Shown piece by piece: positions 9,470-17,130 of a stretch of 64,000 bases of DNA. Location of the stretch: NCBI GenBank assembly GCA_017503065.1, contig JAFVTT010000005.1:10652-74651 (forward strand), read 5' to 3'. A program made the translations under genes and the position numbers. Position 1 is the first letter of the stretch. Each line of letters opens with the position of its first letter. The notes under the pieces are model-generated. The model worked only from the letters and a program-made list of their open reading frames with translations, was not told where the DNA came from and made no database searches. This DNA is from Bacteroidaceae bacterium (GTDB lineage Bacteria > Bacteroidota > Bacteroidia > Bacteroidales > Bacteroidaceae).

Positions 9470-9514
9470 AGAAGTCGGAGATAAACTCTTTAATTGGCGT
9501 TTATCTCCGACTTT
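9470..9514 (-). terminator. Hairpin terminator downstream of tRNA-Cys
   Basis: AGTCGGAGATAAAC and GTTTATCTCCGACT form a perfect 14-bp inverted repeat with a 13-nt loop. Read on the minus strand it is followed by a T/C-rich run (CTTCTTTCTTC). Its position just after the tRNA fits transcript termination. Confidence 0.75.
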
Positions 9515-9521
9515 ATGTTTG

Positions 9522-9593
9522 AGGTGCCTGGCGGATTCGAACCGCCGTAGACGGTTTTGCAGACCGTAGACTAAGCCACTCATCCAAGGCACC
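9522..9593 (-). tRNA. tRNA-Cys (anticodon GCA)
   Basis: On the minus strand GGTGCCT pairs with AGGCACC as a 7-bp acceptor stem. The anticodon arm has GTCTACGG/ CCGTCTAC-like flanks around the loop CTGCAAA with anticodon GCA, and the T-arm contains GGTTCGAATCC. The discriminator base is U, the known identity base of tRNA-Cys. CCA is not encoded. A -7 box TACCTTTG lies at 9612-9619. Confidence 0.95.
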
Positions 9594-9611
9594 TTGTTTT
9601 GTTTCCGCTTG

Positions 9612-9619
9612 CAAAGGTA
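9612..9619 (-). promoter_or_regulatory. -7 box of tRNA-Cys promoter
   Basis: TACCTTTG on the minus strand, 18 bp upstream of the mature tRNA 5' end. Confidence 0.75.
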
Positions 9620-9802
9620 CAACATTTGTGTGTATTGACCAAATGTTTTGGGAGAAAAATTCCAATAGTGTTCTAAATAATCTTCAAAAAGATGATGAAA
9701 GGTGTTGTTGTTTAGGTTAAGAATGATTACTTGTGGATTAACTGGGGTTATTATCGGACAGGAGAAACCTTCTTGTTAGCAACATTGCGAGGATTTTTTG
9801 CA

Positions 9803-12800
9803 TTACAATGTTATAGCGCTAATGTTCTCCAGTGTGGTGAGTGCTGTCCGTACGTTGCCCACGCGGGCTATGTTGAGGAACTTGTGGCCGTTGCGCTCGG
9901 AGAGTTGGCAGTTGGCGGCGTTGATGGTGTAGTATGCCACTATCTGGCCGAAGGCATGGCCCTGGTAATAGGGACTTTGCTCGGATTGGACGAAGTAGAG
10001 GCGCATCTGGCCGTTCTTCAGCACCAGGCGCTCGGCACCCAGTTGTTTGCCAAGGCGGCGCAGGCGTACGAGGTTGCACAGGTCCTCGGCTTCCTTGGGC
10101 AGGGGGCCGAAGCGGTCCTTCAATCTGGTGCAGAAAGCCTCTATCTGGTGGTCCTGCTCCATCTGGTCGAGTTCGCGGTAGAGGAGCATGCGCTCGCTGC
10201 TGGTGGGCACGTAGGTTTCGGGCAGGTGTGCCGGCAGGTCGGTCTCCAACTGGCATTCGTCCACGAAGTCCGTGGCCTGTGCCTCGCTTGCCACTTTGTT
10301 GGCTTCCTCGGCATAGAGGTCCTGGAACTCCTCGTTTCTTAGTTCCTTCACCGCCTCGGAGAGAATCTTCTGGTAGGTCTCGTAGCCCAGGTCGGCAATG
10401 AAGCCGCTCTGTTCCGCTCCAAGCAGGTTTCCCGCCCCTCGGATGTCCAGGTCCTGCATGGCTATGTGTATGCCGCTTCCCAGGTCGGAGAAGGTTTCTA
10501 TGGCCTGCAGGCGTCGGCGTGCCTCGGGGTTCAGGCCTGAGAACGGAGGTGCCAGCAGATAGCAGAATGCCTTGCGGTTGCTTCGTCCCACACGTCCTCG
10601 CATCTGGTGCAGGTCGGACAGGCCGAAGTTCTGTGCCGAGCATACGATGATGGTGTTGGCGTTGGGTATGTCTATGCCGCTCTCTATGATGGTGGTGGAG
10701 ATGAGCACGTCGTAGTCGTGGTTCACGAAGCCCAGGATAATCTCCTCCAGTTTCTCGGGCGACATCTGTCCGTGTCCTGTCACCACTCTGGCGTCGGGAA
10801 CGTACTTGCGCACTATGCTTTCCAGTTCGGGCAGGGAGGATATGCGGTTGGACACGATGTAGGCCTGTCCGTTTCGGCTCATCTCGAAACTTACCGCCTC
10901 GGCAATGACGTCGGCCGAGAAGCAGCACACCTGTGTCTGTATGGGATAGCGGTTGGGTGGGGGAGTCTGTATGACGCTCAGGTCGCGTGCCCCCATGAGG
11001 GAGAACTGCAGGGTGCGAGGTATGGGTGTGGCGGTCAGTGTGAGCGTGTCCACGTTGGTCTTCATCTGGCGCAGTTTCTCCTTGGTGGAGACTCCGAACT
11101 TCTGCTCCTCGTCGATGATGAGCAGGCCCAGGTCCTGGAACTTCACGCTCTTGCCTATGAGCCGGTGCGTACCTATGATGATGTTTATCTTTCCGTCCTT
11201 CAAGTCGGCGAGCAGTTCCCTGGTGTCCTTTGCCGAGCGTGCACGTGAAAGATAATCCACCCTGACGGGCATGTCCTTCAGGCGTGAAGTGAAGGTGCGG
11301 TAGTGCTGGTATGCCAGCACCGTGGTGGGCACGAGCACGGCCACCTGCTTGCCGTCCGTGGCGGCCTTGAAGGCGGCGCGTATGGCCACTTCTGTCTTTC
11401 CGAAGCCCACGTCGCCGCACACCAGACGGTCCATCGGGCGCTGGCGCTCCATGTCGGCCTTCACCTCCTGTGTGGCCTTCAACTGGTCGGGAGTGTCCTC
11501 GTAGAGGAAGGACGCCTCGAGTTCCGTCTGCATGTATGTGTCGGGCGAGAACTGGAAACCCTTTTCCTGCCGGCGGCGGCTGTAGAGGCGTATCAGGTCG
11601 CGCGCTATGTCCTTTATCTTCTTCTTGGTGCGCTCCTTCAGGTTCTCCCATGCGCGTCCGCCCAGTTTGTTCACCTTGGGCGGTGTGCCGTCCTGCCCCT
11701 TGTACTTCGACACCTTGTGCAGGGCATGTATGGAAACGTAGATGACGCCTCCGCCATCGTAGTTTATGCGTATCTTCTCCACCATGCGCTCGCCCTCGGG
11801 TATGGTGATGAGTCCGCCGAAGCGCCCCACGCCATGGTCTATGTGCACCACGTAGTCGCCCAGTTGGAACTGCTGTATCTCTTTCAGCGTCAGCGCCATC
11901 TTGCCCCTTCGGGCATGCTCCGAGCGCAGGTTGTATTTGTGGAAGCGGTCGAATATCTGATGGTCGGTGAAGAGTACCAGGCGCCGGTCGTGGTCCACGA
12001 AACCCTCGTGCAGGGTCTTCTCCACGGGAGTGAAGCGTATGCCCAGTTGCATATCGTGGAAGATGCTCTCCAGGCGGTCCGTCTGCTTGGTGCTGTCCGC
12101 CAGGATGTATATGTCGTAGTCCTCGTGCTGGTAGCGCAGGAGTTCGCGTGTGAGCAGGTTGAAGTTCTTGTGGAAGATGGGCTGGGGGCTGATGCTGAAC
12201 GACAGGTTGGCCTGTCCACTTGTGGCTGTGTCCAGCAGGATTGTGCGGAAGTCCAGCAGGCGGTGGCGGAATTTGTCAGGTTCCGTAAGCACGTGTTCGC
12301 GCACCAGGGCCGTGCCGCCGTCTGTCCCGTTGCTGCCCTCTTCCATCTCCACAATGCGTGCCGACAGGGAGAAGCCCTCCTGCCAGATGCGGTCCACCTC
12401 GTCGCAGAGGAAGGCGCGGTCGTGCATCACCAGGCGTGTGCTTTCGGGCAGGAAGTCCAGTATGCAGATGCGCCCGTCCCGGTCCTGTGCCAGTTCCGGC
12501 ACTATGCGCACTTCCTTCAGTCGTTCCAGCGACAACTGGCTCTGCACGTCGAAGGTGCGTATGCTGTCTATCTCGTCGCCGAAGAAGTCTATGCGGAAAG
12601 GGTGCTCGTGCGAGAAACTGTACACGTCCACCAGCGAGCCGCGGACGGCAAACTGCCCCGGCTCGTAGACGTAGTCGGTACGGCGGAAGCCCTGCTCCAT
12701 CAGTCCCTTCTGCAATTCCCTGATGTCCCGTGTATCTCCCACGGCCAGACCTATGGTGTGGTCTTGCAGGTCCTGTTTGCTCACCACCAGTTCGGTCAGA

Positions 12801-13315
12801 GCCTCGGGGTAGGTGATGACAAAGAGGTGAGCGGTGAGCGGTTCCGTTTTCCGTTCATCAAGATTTCCGTTTTCCGTTTTGACTCCGTCGAATCTGCTTC
12901 CGCTCGGCAATTCAAACAAGTTTGATTGCTCTCGCTTACTCGCAGATTTCCGTTTTCCGTTCGTCAGTGCCGAGAGAGCATTCGTGCGCAGTATTTCGTT
13001 GCCAGCATCGCGCTGGCCGTACTTCACGGCACGGCGGAAACTGCTCGGCATGAAGTACACCTGGTTTGTGCCCAGAATCTGTGTCATGTCGTGGTAGAAG
13101 TAACCCGCCTGCTCCTCATCGTCCATAATGAAAAGGTAGGGGCACGCAAGGACCTCGGGGCACTTCTCCGCCAGGGCGGAAAAGAACATGGGGGCAGAAC
13201 TGGCCACAAGACCTCCAAGCCTTATCTCCCTCAATCCCTCGTCTGCCAGCAGGCGCCCCAAAGCCTTCACCTTGGGCGAGCGTCCTGTCAGGGCCTGAAG
13301 TTTCTGTATTTCCAT
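9803..13315 (-). CDS. mfd: Transcription-repair coupling factor Mfd, with repeat-encoded insertion
   Basis: 1170 residues, at the long side for Mfd. Order: UvrB-like N-terminal region; RNA-polymerase-interaction (CarD-like) domain around YVVHIDHGVGRFGG; RecG-like translocase with Walker A GDVGFGKTE (~635), DEEQ Walker B (~733), TATPIPRTL, and STTIIESGIDIPNANTII; and a C-terminal TRCF domain (LPETYVPTSSERMLLYREL). Mfd removes RNA polymerase stalled at DNA damage and recruits UvrA. Residues ~118-160 (NGKRKSASKREQ...NLDERKTEPL) interrupt the segment between NEILRTNAL and HLFVITYPEAL, which are normally close together. That insert is encoded by a copy of a dispersed repeat (12836-12961) and keeps the frame. 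A palindrome sits in the 5' leader. Confidence 0.95.
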   Translation of the reverse strand: MEIQKLQALTGRSPKVKALGRLLADEGLREIRLGGLVASSAPMFFSALAEKCPEVLACPYLFIMDDEEQAGYFYHDMTQILGTNQVYFMPSSFRRAVKYGQRDAGNEILRTNALSALTNGKRKSASKREQSNLFELPSGSRFDGVKTENGNLDERKTEPLTAHLFVITYPEALTELVVSKQDLQDHTIGLAVGDTRDIRELQKGLMEQGFRRTDYVYEPGQFAVRGSLVDVYSFSHEHPFRIDFFGDEIDSIRTFDVQSQLSLERLKEVRIVPELAQDRDGRICILDFLPESTRLVMHDRAFLCDEVDRIWQEGFSLSARIVEMEEGSNGTDGGTALVREHVLTEPDKFRHRLLDFRTILLDTATSGQANLSFSISPQPIFHKNFNLLTRELLRYQHEDYDIYILADSTKQTDRLESIFHDMQLGIRFTPVEKTLHEGFVDHDRRLVLFTDHQIFDRFHKYNLRSEHARRGKMALTLKEIQQFQLGDYVVHIDHGVGRFGGLITIPEGERMVEKIRINYDGGGVIYVSIHALHKVSKYKGQDGTPPKVNKLGGRAWENLKERTKKKIKDIARDLIRLYSRRRQEKGFQFSPDTYMQTELEASFLYEDTPDQLKATQEVKADMERQRPMDRLVCGDVGFGKTEVAIRAAFKAATDGKQVAVLVPTTVLAYQHYRTFTSRLKDMPVRVDYLSRARSAKDTRELLADLKDGKINIIIGTHRLIGKSVKFQDLGLLIIDEEQKFGVSTKEKLRQMKTNVDTLTLTATPIPRTLQFSLMGARDLSVIQTPPPNRYPIQTQVCCFSADVIAEAVSFEMSRNGQAYIVSNRISSLPELESIVRKYVPDARVVTGHGQMSPEKLEEIILGFVNHDYDVLISTTIIESGIDIPNANTIIVCSAQNFGLSDLHQMRGRVGRSNRKAFCYLLAPPFSGLNPEARRRLQAIETFSDLGSGIHIAMQDLDIRGAGNLLGAEQSGFIADLGYETYQKILSEAVKELRNEEFQDLYAEEANKVASEAQATDFVDECQLETDLPAHLPETYVPTSSERMLLYRELDQMEQDHQIEAFCTRLKDRFGPLPKEAEDLCNLVRLRRLGKQLGAERLVLKNGQMRLYFVQSEQSPYYQGHAFGQIVAYYTINAANCQLSERNGHKFLNIARVGNVRTALTTLENISAITL
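12836..12961. repeat. Dispersed repeat inserted in frame within mfd
   Basis: Contains TTTCCGTTTTCCG twice, CGTCGAATCTGCTTCC (12886-12901), CTCGGCAATTCAAA and CTCGCTTACTCGCA. The same words, in the same order and strand orientation, occur at 39495-39600 and in part at 35255-35308. Here the 126 bp are read as ~42 hydrophilic Lys/Arg/Glu/Ser-rich residues of Mfd without a stop. The insert lies in a UvrB-like N-terminal region and is presumably a surface loop. Confidence 0.75.
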
Positions 13316-13350
13316 GCGGTTGTGATTCTGTCGGTTTGTATGTGCGCTTT

Positions 13351-13399
13351 AACCCAAATCGGTCATTAGCGCACAACTGTCTACTGAGCGATTTGGGTT
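13351..13399. repeat. Palindromic repeat AACCCAAATCG...CGATTTGGGTT, copy 1 (mfd leader)
   Basis: Perfect 11-bp arms AACCCAAATCG (13351-13361) and CGATTTGGGTT (13389-13399). Between them lies CATTAGCGCACAACTGTCTA, nearly identical to the interior of a second copy at 47411-47516. It lies between the mfd -7 box (13407-13414) and the mfd start, so the mfd transcript would begin almost directly with this hairpin. Confidence 0.8.
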
Positions 13400-13406
13400 C
13401 AAGTGA

Positions 13407-13414
13407 CAAAATTA
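13407..13414 (-). promoter_or_regulatory. -7 box of mfd promoter
   Basis: TAATTTTG on the minus strand, about 90 nt upstream of the mfd ATG. The predicted start site is at the edge of the palindrome 13351-13399. Confidence 0.65.
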
Positions 13415-13465
13415 CGAAAATATTTCATAAAGTATATCTACATATTGTGCATATTTGACCAGATG

Positions 13466-13508
13466 GCGCAGAAAAAGCCTGAGGCACGCTTTTCTGCGCA
13501 CCTCAGGC
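13466..13508 (-). terminator. Intrinsic terminator, probably of the RND operon; overlapping alternative stems
   Basis: On the minus strand GCCTGAGG...CCTCAGGC (arms 13477-13484 and 13501-13508) is followed by CTTTTTCTGC, a standard hairpin plus T-tract. A second perfect stem GCGCAGAAAA/TTTTCTGCGC (13466-13475/13490-13499) overlaps it and would pair away the T-tract, so the two are mutually exclusive. It lies ~440 nt beyond the last RND gene and just upstream of the mfd promoter. Confidence 0.6.
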
Positions 13509-13652
13509 AAGGCGATGAACCGTGGTTTTCGGCAGGGGGAGAGTGGGCATGCACTCCCCGAATAATGCTCAGGGTATTAAAGTAGTTGGTTATGGTTATA
13601 AAAAGTGTCTGGACAAGCAACAAACATATGAAACATGTGTTCATAAAATTGT

Positions 13653-13737
13653 ACTCAATGCTTAGTACAATTATACTTAATGTTTGGTACAATACTCCTA
13701 AACAATGAGTATAATGCTCCAAAATATTGAGTTTATT
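13653..13737. repeat. Degenerate ~22-bp tandem array in the RND operon 3' region
   Basis: Four AT-rich units begin at 13653, 13675, 13694 and 13716, with lengths 22, 19, 22 and 22. Each starts with ACT/GCT and ends GTACAAT or GTATAAT/GTTTATT. The rest of 13509-13944 holds no supportable gene. Confidence 0.5.
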
Positions 13738-13944
13738 AATTATACAGTGTTCTTTTTGCTTTTATGACGCATTCTTAATGCTGTTGCATAGGCATGCCTT
13801 CATATTAATTCTCCAATATCACAATCCTCAAATCCTCTACCTGTTCACTCAAATTGATTGTGTGGTTCTTTTTACCTTGCTTACATCATATCTTACCAAA
13901 ATAGACAGATAGTTGGCTGAATCTTTATGGTTTTAAGATAGTTG

Positions 13945-16900
13945 TCATATGTTTTTGGTATCAGGTACGGAAAGCAGAGGCAGGAAGAGGAAGACTCCGA
14001 GCAATGACATTATCAATCCGCCTATTGTGCCTGCTGCCAAGGGAAACCAGAATGCGGTCTTGTTTGTACCTACCATAAAGGGGATGAAACCAAGGATGGT
14101 GGACAAGACCGTAAGCAGGATGGGGATAATCTTGGCATTGCATGCCTTGACATAGCAGCGTACTGGTGTCTGCCTTGGAGAACGTTGACACAGATTATTG
14201 TATTCGTTCAGTATGTAGATACTGGCATTTACGGTGATGCCGCACAGAAGTACGAAGGATGCAAATCCACCTTGGTCGAAATTCAAACCGAATAGATAGA
14301 AGGTAAGGAATACGCCGATATAGGATATGGGTATAACGAAGATTATAGCCAAGGGTTGTTTCAGCGAATTGAACAGGATGCATGTTATGAAGAATATTAT
14401 AACTATGACTATCAGCAGAAGTCCGTATTGCTTGTTTTCCTTCCTCCCCCAGGAATAGTTGGCCTGTTCTATTTCTGCCGTGTATCCCATGGGCATTTCC
14501 TGTTGTAGTTCTTCCAGGTCCTTTTTCAGCAGGCGCTGACCTGCACTGGCAGAACCTATATAGTTATATTGCAGACAAAGTTGATACTGCTGGTCTTCCT
14601 TAACAATTTTCTGTGCAGACGTACTCTTTTTGATAGTTGCAAAATCGGCCAGTTTATAGGGTTTGCCATTGATATGGACGGGAACGTTGGCCAGACTCCA
14701 TGCATCGTATTCCTTTCCTTGGCGCGAGTTCAGTGTCAGTGCTTCCGGATGATTCTCATAAATGATGTTGCCACATGGAATGTCATTTCCAAAGACAGAG
14801 TTAAGGGCGCTAAATAGTTGTTTGCCGCTGATATTCTGCCTTGCCAACAGTTCCTTGTTCATGTCAAGATAGAACTCGCTGTAATCATCTTTCCAAAACG
14901 AGAACTCCGAACCTATTGTGACCTCCTTTATTCGCCTATGCTTAAGCAGACTTTCCTTTAGCCTTTCTCCCCAGTAGGAGAGTTCGTCGTAGTTGTAACC
15001 GTTCATCTTCACACGGAATGTTCCAGCAGTTTCGTGCACTTCGTTGCTGAACCCCTGCTCCTTCAAGCCGTATACACTCCAACTGCCACCACCCAGTTGT
15101 AAGGCTTTGCTTATTATCTCGGACTTCAGTGTGTAAGGAAAGGTACCAGTTTGATACTCCTTCTCAAAATAGATTTGTATGGTAGCGTGGCGGGCATTAT
15201 AGATGGAAGTCTGGAATTGCCTGATTTCGCTGAACTTGCTCAGATACGACTCCATCTTCTTTATCAGCGTATTCATCTGTTCTAAAGTATTGCCGTAGGG
15301 AAGAGAGGCATATACGGAAAGAACTGGTTCTCCTTCCTCGCGATTGAAGTAACTGCCAGTGTACACATCCTCTACAAACAAGCGCAGGGTGCCTCCCAAA
15401 GCCTTGTCCACAATGGGTCTTATCTTCTCTTGGTAGACGGCATTGTCAAATACCTTATTATAATATATGGCAAGCATGCCGTCTTCCTCGTTCATTCTTT
15501 CTGGCATAAGGAACACTGGCAGTCCGAAGGCCAATATCAACATGCCGCAAGCCACTACACGATACCTGCCAAGCCATACAATAATACCTAAATACAGATG
15601 ATTGCATACACAGAGGATGCGCCTGAACCTATATGCAGATGTCTTCTGCTTAAGCATCAGCATACCGCTTTTCTCCATCAGGGCAGGAACAAAGAATAGT
15701 GCCACCAGCAAGGATACCACCAGATTGATGATGACCACTGCGGCAAAGTCTTGCAGCTCCATCCTCATCCTTTCTTCCAGAAAGAAGACAATCCCCAGTG
15801 CACCTACCGTTGTCAACGTGGCAGTCAGTATTGCAAGGAAAGCCTTCAGGTTGTGGCGGTGCCTGATGTGGTCAGCCATCACAATGATGTTGTCTATAAC
15901 CAGATTCAGCGAAATTGTAATGCCAGCTAAGGAATAAAGCTGCATCTCCACTTCCAAGGCATAATAGAGGATGAAAGCTATGGCCAGGTTGACCGACAGA
16001 CTTGCCGTTATCAGCATCAGATAGCGCATGCTCCTCGTTACCAGTAATACAAATGCCAGCAATATCAGTATCGTCAACCCTGTGCGGAAATATATCTTGT
16101 CCAGTTCCTGACTGATGTACTCAGTAGCGTCATAACCGCAATGCACCTCATATCCCTTCGGCATATTATGTTCCAACTCTGCCATCTTCTGCCTTACTTC
16201 TTTGCCAAGTTCCAACTGGTTTGCACTTTCCTGGGCGGTAATGTTGAGGTATATGGAATTCAAGCCGTTAATGCGATAATACCCAGTGGGCTCTGCCTCT
16301 ATATGCCTTACCTTGATGAGCTTGTCCAGACCAATTATACTTCCGTCTGCTGTCTTCAGTAGAATCCTTTCTGGATGGAACCCCGTTTCCCCTTCCACAG
16401 ATGTGCGAAACAACCGTATCCACTCTCTGCCATCTGTCCCTTTTTCCATAGGGCACATTCCCAGGAACTCTTTCCCGTAATGCTCTCGGATGGCCGTAAG
16501 AATGTCGCTCATACCGATGCCAAGGCTTGCCAATTGCGTATTGTCATACTCCAGTTGCCATTGCATAGGTGTTGCACCTGAAAGTTCTATTTTTTTCACA
16601 CCCTTCAATTGTCCAAGCACCGGTTTGATGTGGTCCTCGGCATATCGCATTATCAGTATGGGCGAGGCTGGTGCATTCAGTGTGTAGGACATAAACGGAC
16701 GCGAAGCCTTGTCGTTTGAACGGCTTGTCCATATCTGCGGATAACTCACCCCCTCTGGCAACTGTGGCCATATTTGACGAACTATGGTCGACACCTCAAA
16801 GCGCACGGCATCCATATCGGCGTGTTTGTCCATGTCCAGAGTGATGTTTCCGCTACCGTTATCGGAAGTGGAATATATTCTTTTCACACCCTCCACACGG

Positions 16901-17130
16901 CTTAGCATAGCCTCCAGCCTGCTTGTCACCTCAGCCTCGATGATGCGCGACGAATTGCCAGGCATACCGTACGAAACAGTCAAAGACAGTAATGTGCGCG
17001 AAGGAGATAGCTTCACCGAAAGCATAGGCATCAATGCCAATCCCACTAATGACAGGCAAAAGAATATAATTATTATGGTGAAGTTCGCAAGTCCGTTCTC
17101 CGTTTTCACATTTCCCCTTTCCGTTCTCAT
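13945..17130 (-). CDS. RND-family permease, second and divergent subunit of the island
   Basis: 1061 residues with the RND plan: TM1 after a short N-terminus, periplasmic loop, TM2-6, second loop, and TM8-12 (GLLLIVIVIIFFITCILF onward). TM4 has ITISLNLVIDNIIVMADHI, keeping one acidic residue where AcrB has an Asp pair; TM10 has CGITVNASIYILNEY. RND proteins use proton motive force to move small molecules, lipids or peptides through a tripartite complex. It is clearly divergent from the other permease of the operon (18608-21685), so the pair may be heteromeric, as in MdtBC; that is an inference. The start overlaps the TolC-like stop (ATGA). Residues 1-15 (MRTERGNVKTENGLAN) are encoded by a repeat fragment, so the native start may have been about residue 16. 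Confidence 0.85.
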   Translation of the reverse strand: MRTERGNVKTENGLANFTIIIIFFCLSLVGLALMPMLSVKLSPSRTLLSLTVSYGMPGNSSRIIEAEVTSRLEAMLSRVEGVKRIYSTSDNGSGNITLDMDKHADMDAVRFEVSTIVRQIWPQLPEGVSYPQIWTSRSNDKASRPFMSYTLNAPASPILIMRYAEDHIKPVLGQLKGVKKIELSGATPMQWQLEYDNTQLASLGIGMSDILTAIREHYGKEFLGMCPMEKGTDGREWIRLFRTSVEGETGFHPERILLKTADGSIIGLDKLIKVRHIEAEPTGYYRINGLNSIYLNITAQESANQLELGKEVRQKMAELEHNMPKGYEVHCGYDATEYISQELDKIYFRTGLTILILLAFVLLVTRSMRYLMLITASLSVNLAIAFILYYALEVEMQLYSLAGITISLNLVIDNIIVMADHIRHRHNLKAFLAILTATLTTVGALGIVFFLEERMRMELQDFAAVVIINLVVSLLVALFFVPALMEKSGMLMLKQKTSAYRFRRILCVCNHLYLGIIVWLGRYRVVACGMLILAFGLPVFLMPERMNEEDGMLAIYYNKVFDNAVYQEKIRPIVDKALGGTLRLFVEDVYTGSYFNREEGEPVLSVYASLPYGNTLEQMNTLIKKMESYLSKFSEIRQFQTSIYNARHATIQIYFEKEYQTGTFPYTLKSEIISKALQLGGGSWSVYGLKEQGFSNEVHETAGTFRVKMNGYNYDELSYWGERLKESLLKHRRIKEVTIGSEFSFWKDDYSEFYLDMNKELLARQNISGKQLFSALNSVFGNDIPCGNIIYENHPEALTLNSRQGKEYDAWSLANVPVHINGKPYKLADFATIKKSTSAQKIVKEDQQYQLCLQYNYIGSASAGQRLLKKDLEELQQEMPMGYTAEIEQANYSWGRKENKQYGLLLIVIVIIFFITCILFNSLKQPLAIIFVIPISYIGVFLTFYLFGLNFDQGGFASFVLLCGITVNASIYILNEYNNLCQRSPRQTPVRCYVKACNAKIIPILLTVLSTILGFIPFMVGTNKTAFWFPLAAGTIGGLIMSLLGVFLFLPLLSVPDTKNI
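17085..17125. repeat. Fragment of dispersed repeat at TolC/RND junction
   Basis: CGCAAGTCCGTTCTCCGTTTTCAC followed by TTTCCCCTTTCCGTTCTC resembles CGCAAGTCCGTTTTCC and CCTTTCCGTTTTCC at 39580-39640. Translated in the permease it gives VKTENGLAN; the 39.5-kb copy gives VKTENG and LENGLAE. Confidence 0.5.

Noticed and set aside
11303..12925. 540-codon plus-strand ORF opposite mfd
   Set aside because: Shadow of mfd; composition is that of a reversed frame.
13438..13722. 94-codon minus-strand ORF between the RND operon and mfd
   Set aside because: Crosses the terminator hairpins and the 22-bp array; its low-complexity C-terminus is translated from the hairpin.
13945..17130. Calling the permease a CzcA/CusA metal exporter
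   Set aside because: No metal-site Met/His/Glu pattern and no metal-resistance genes nearby; TM4 motif does not fit.
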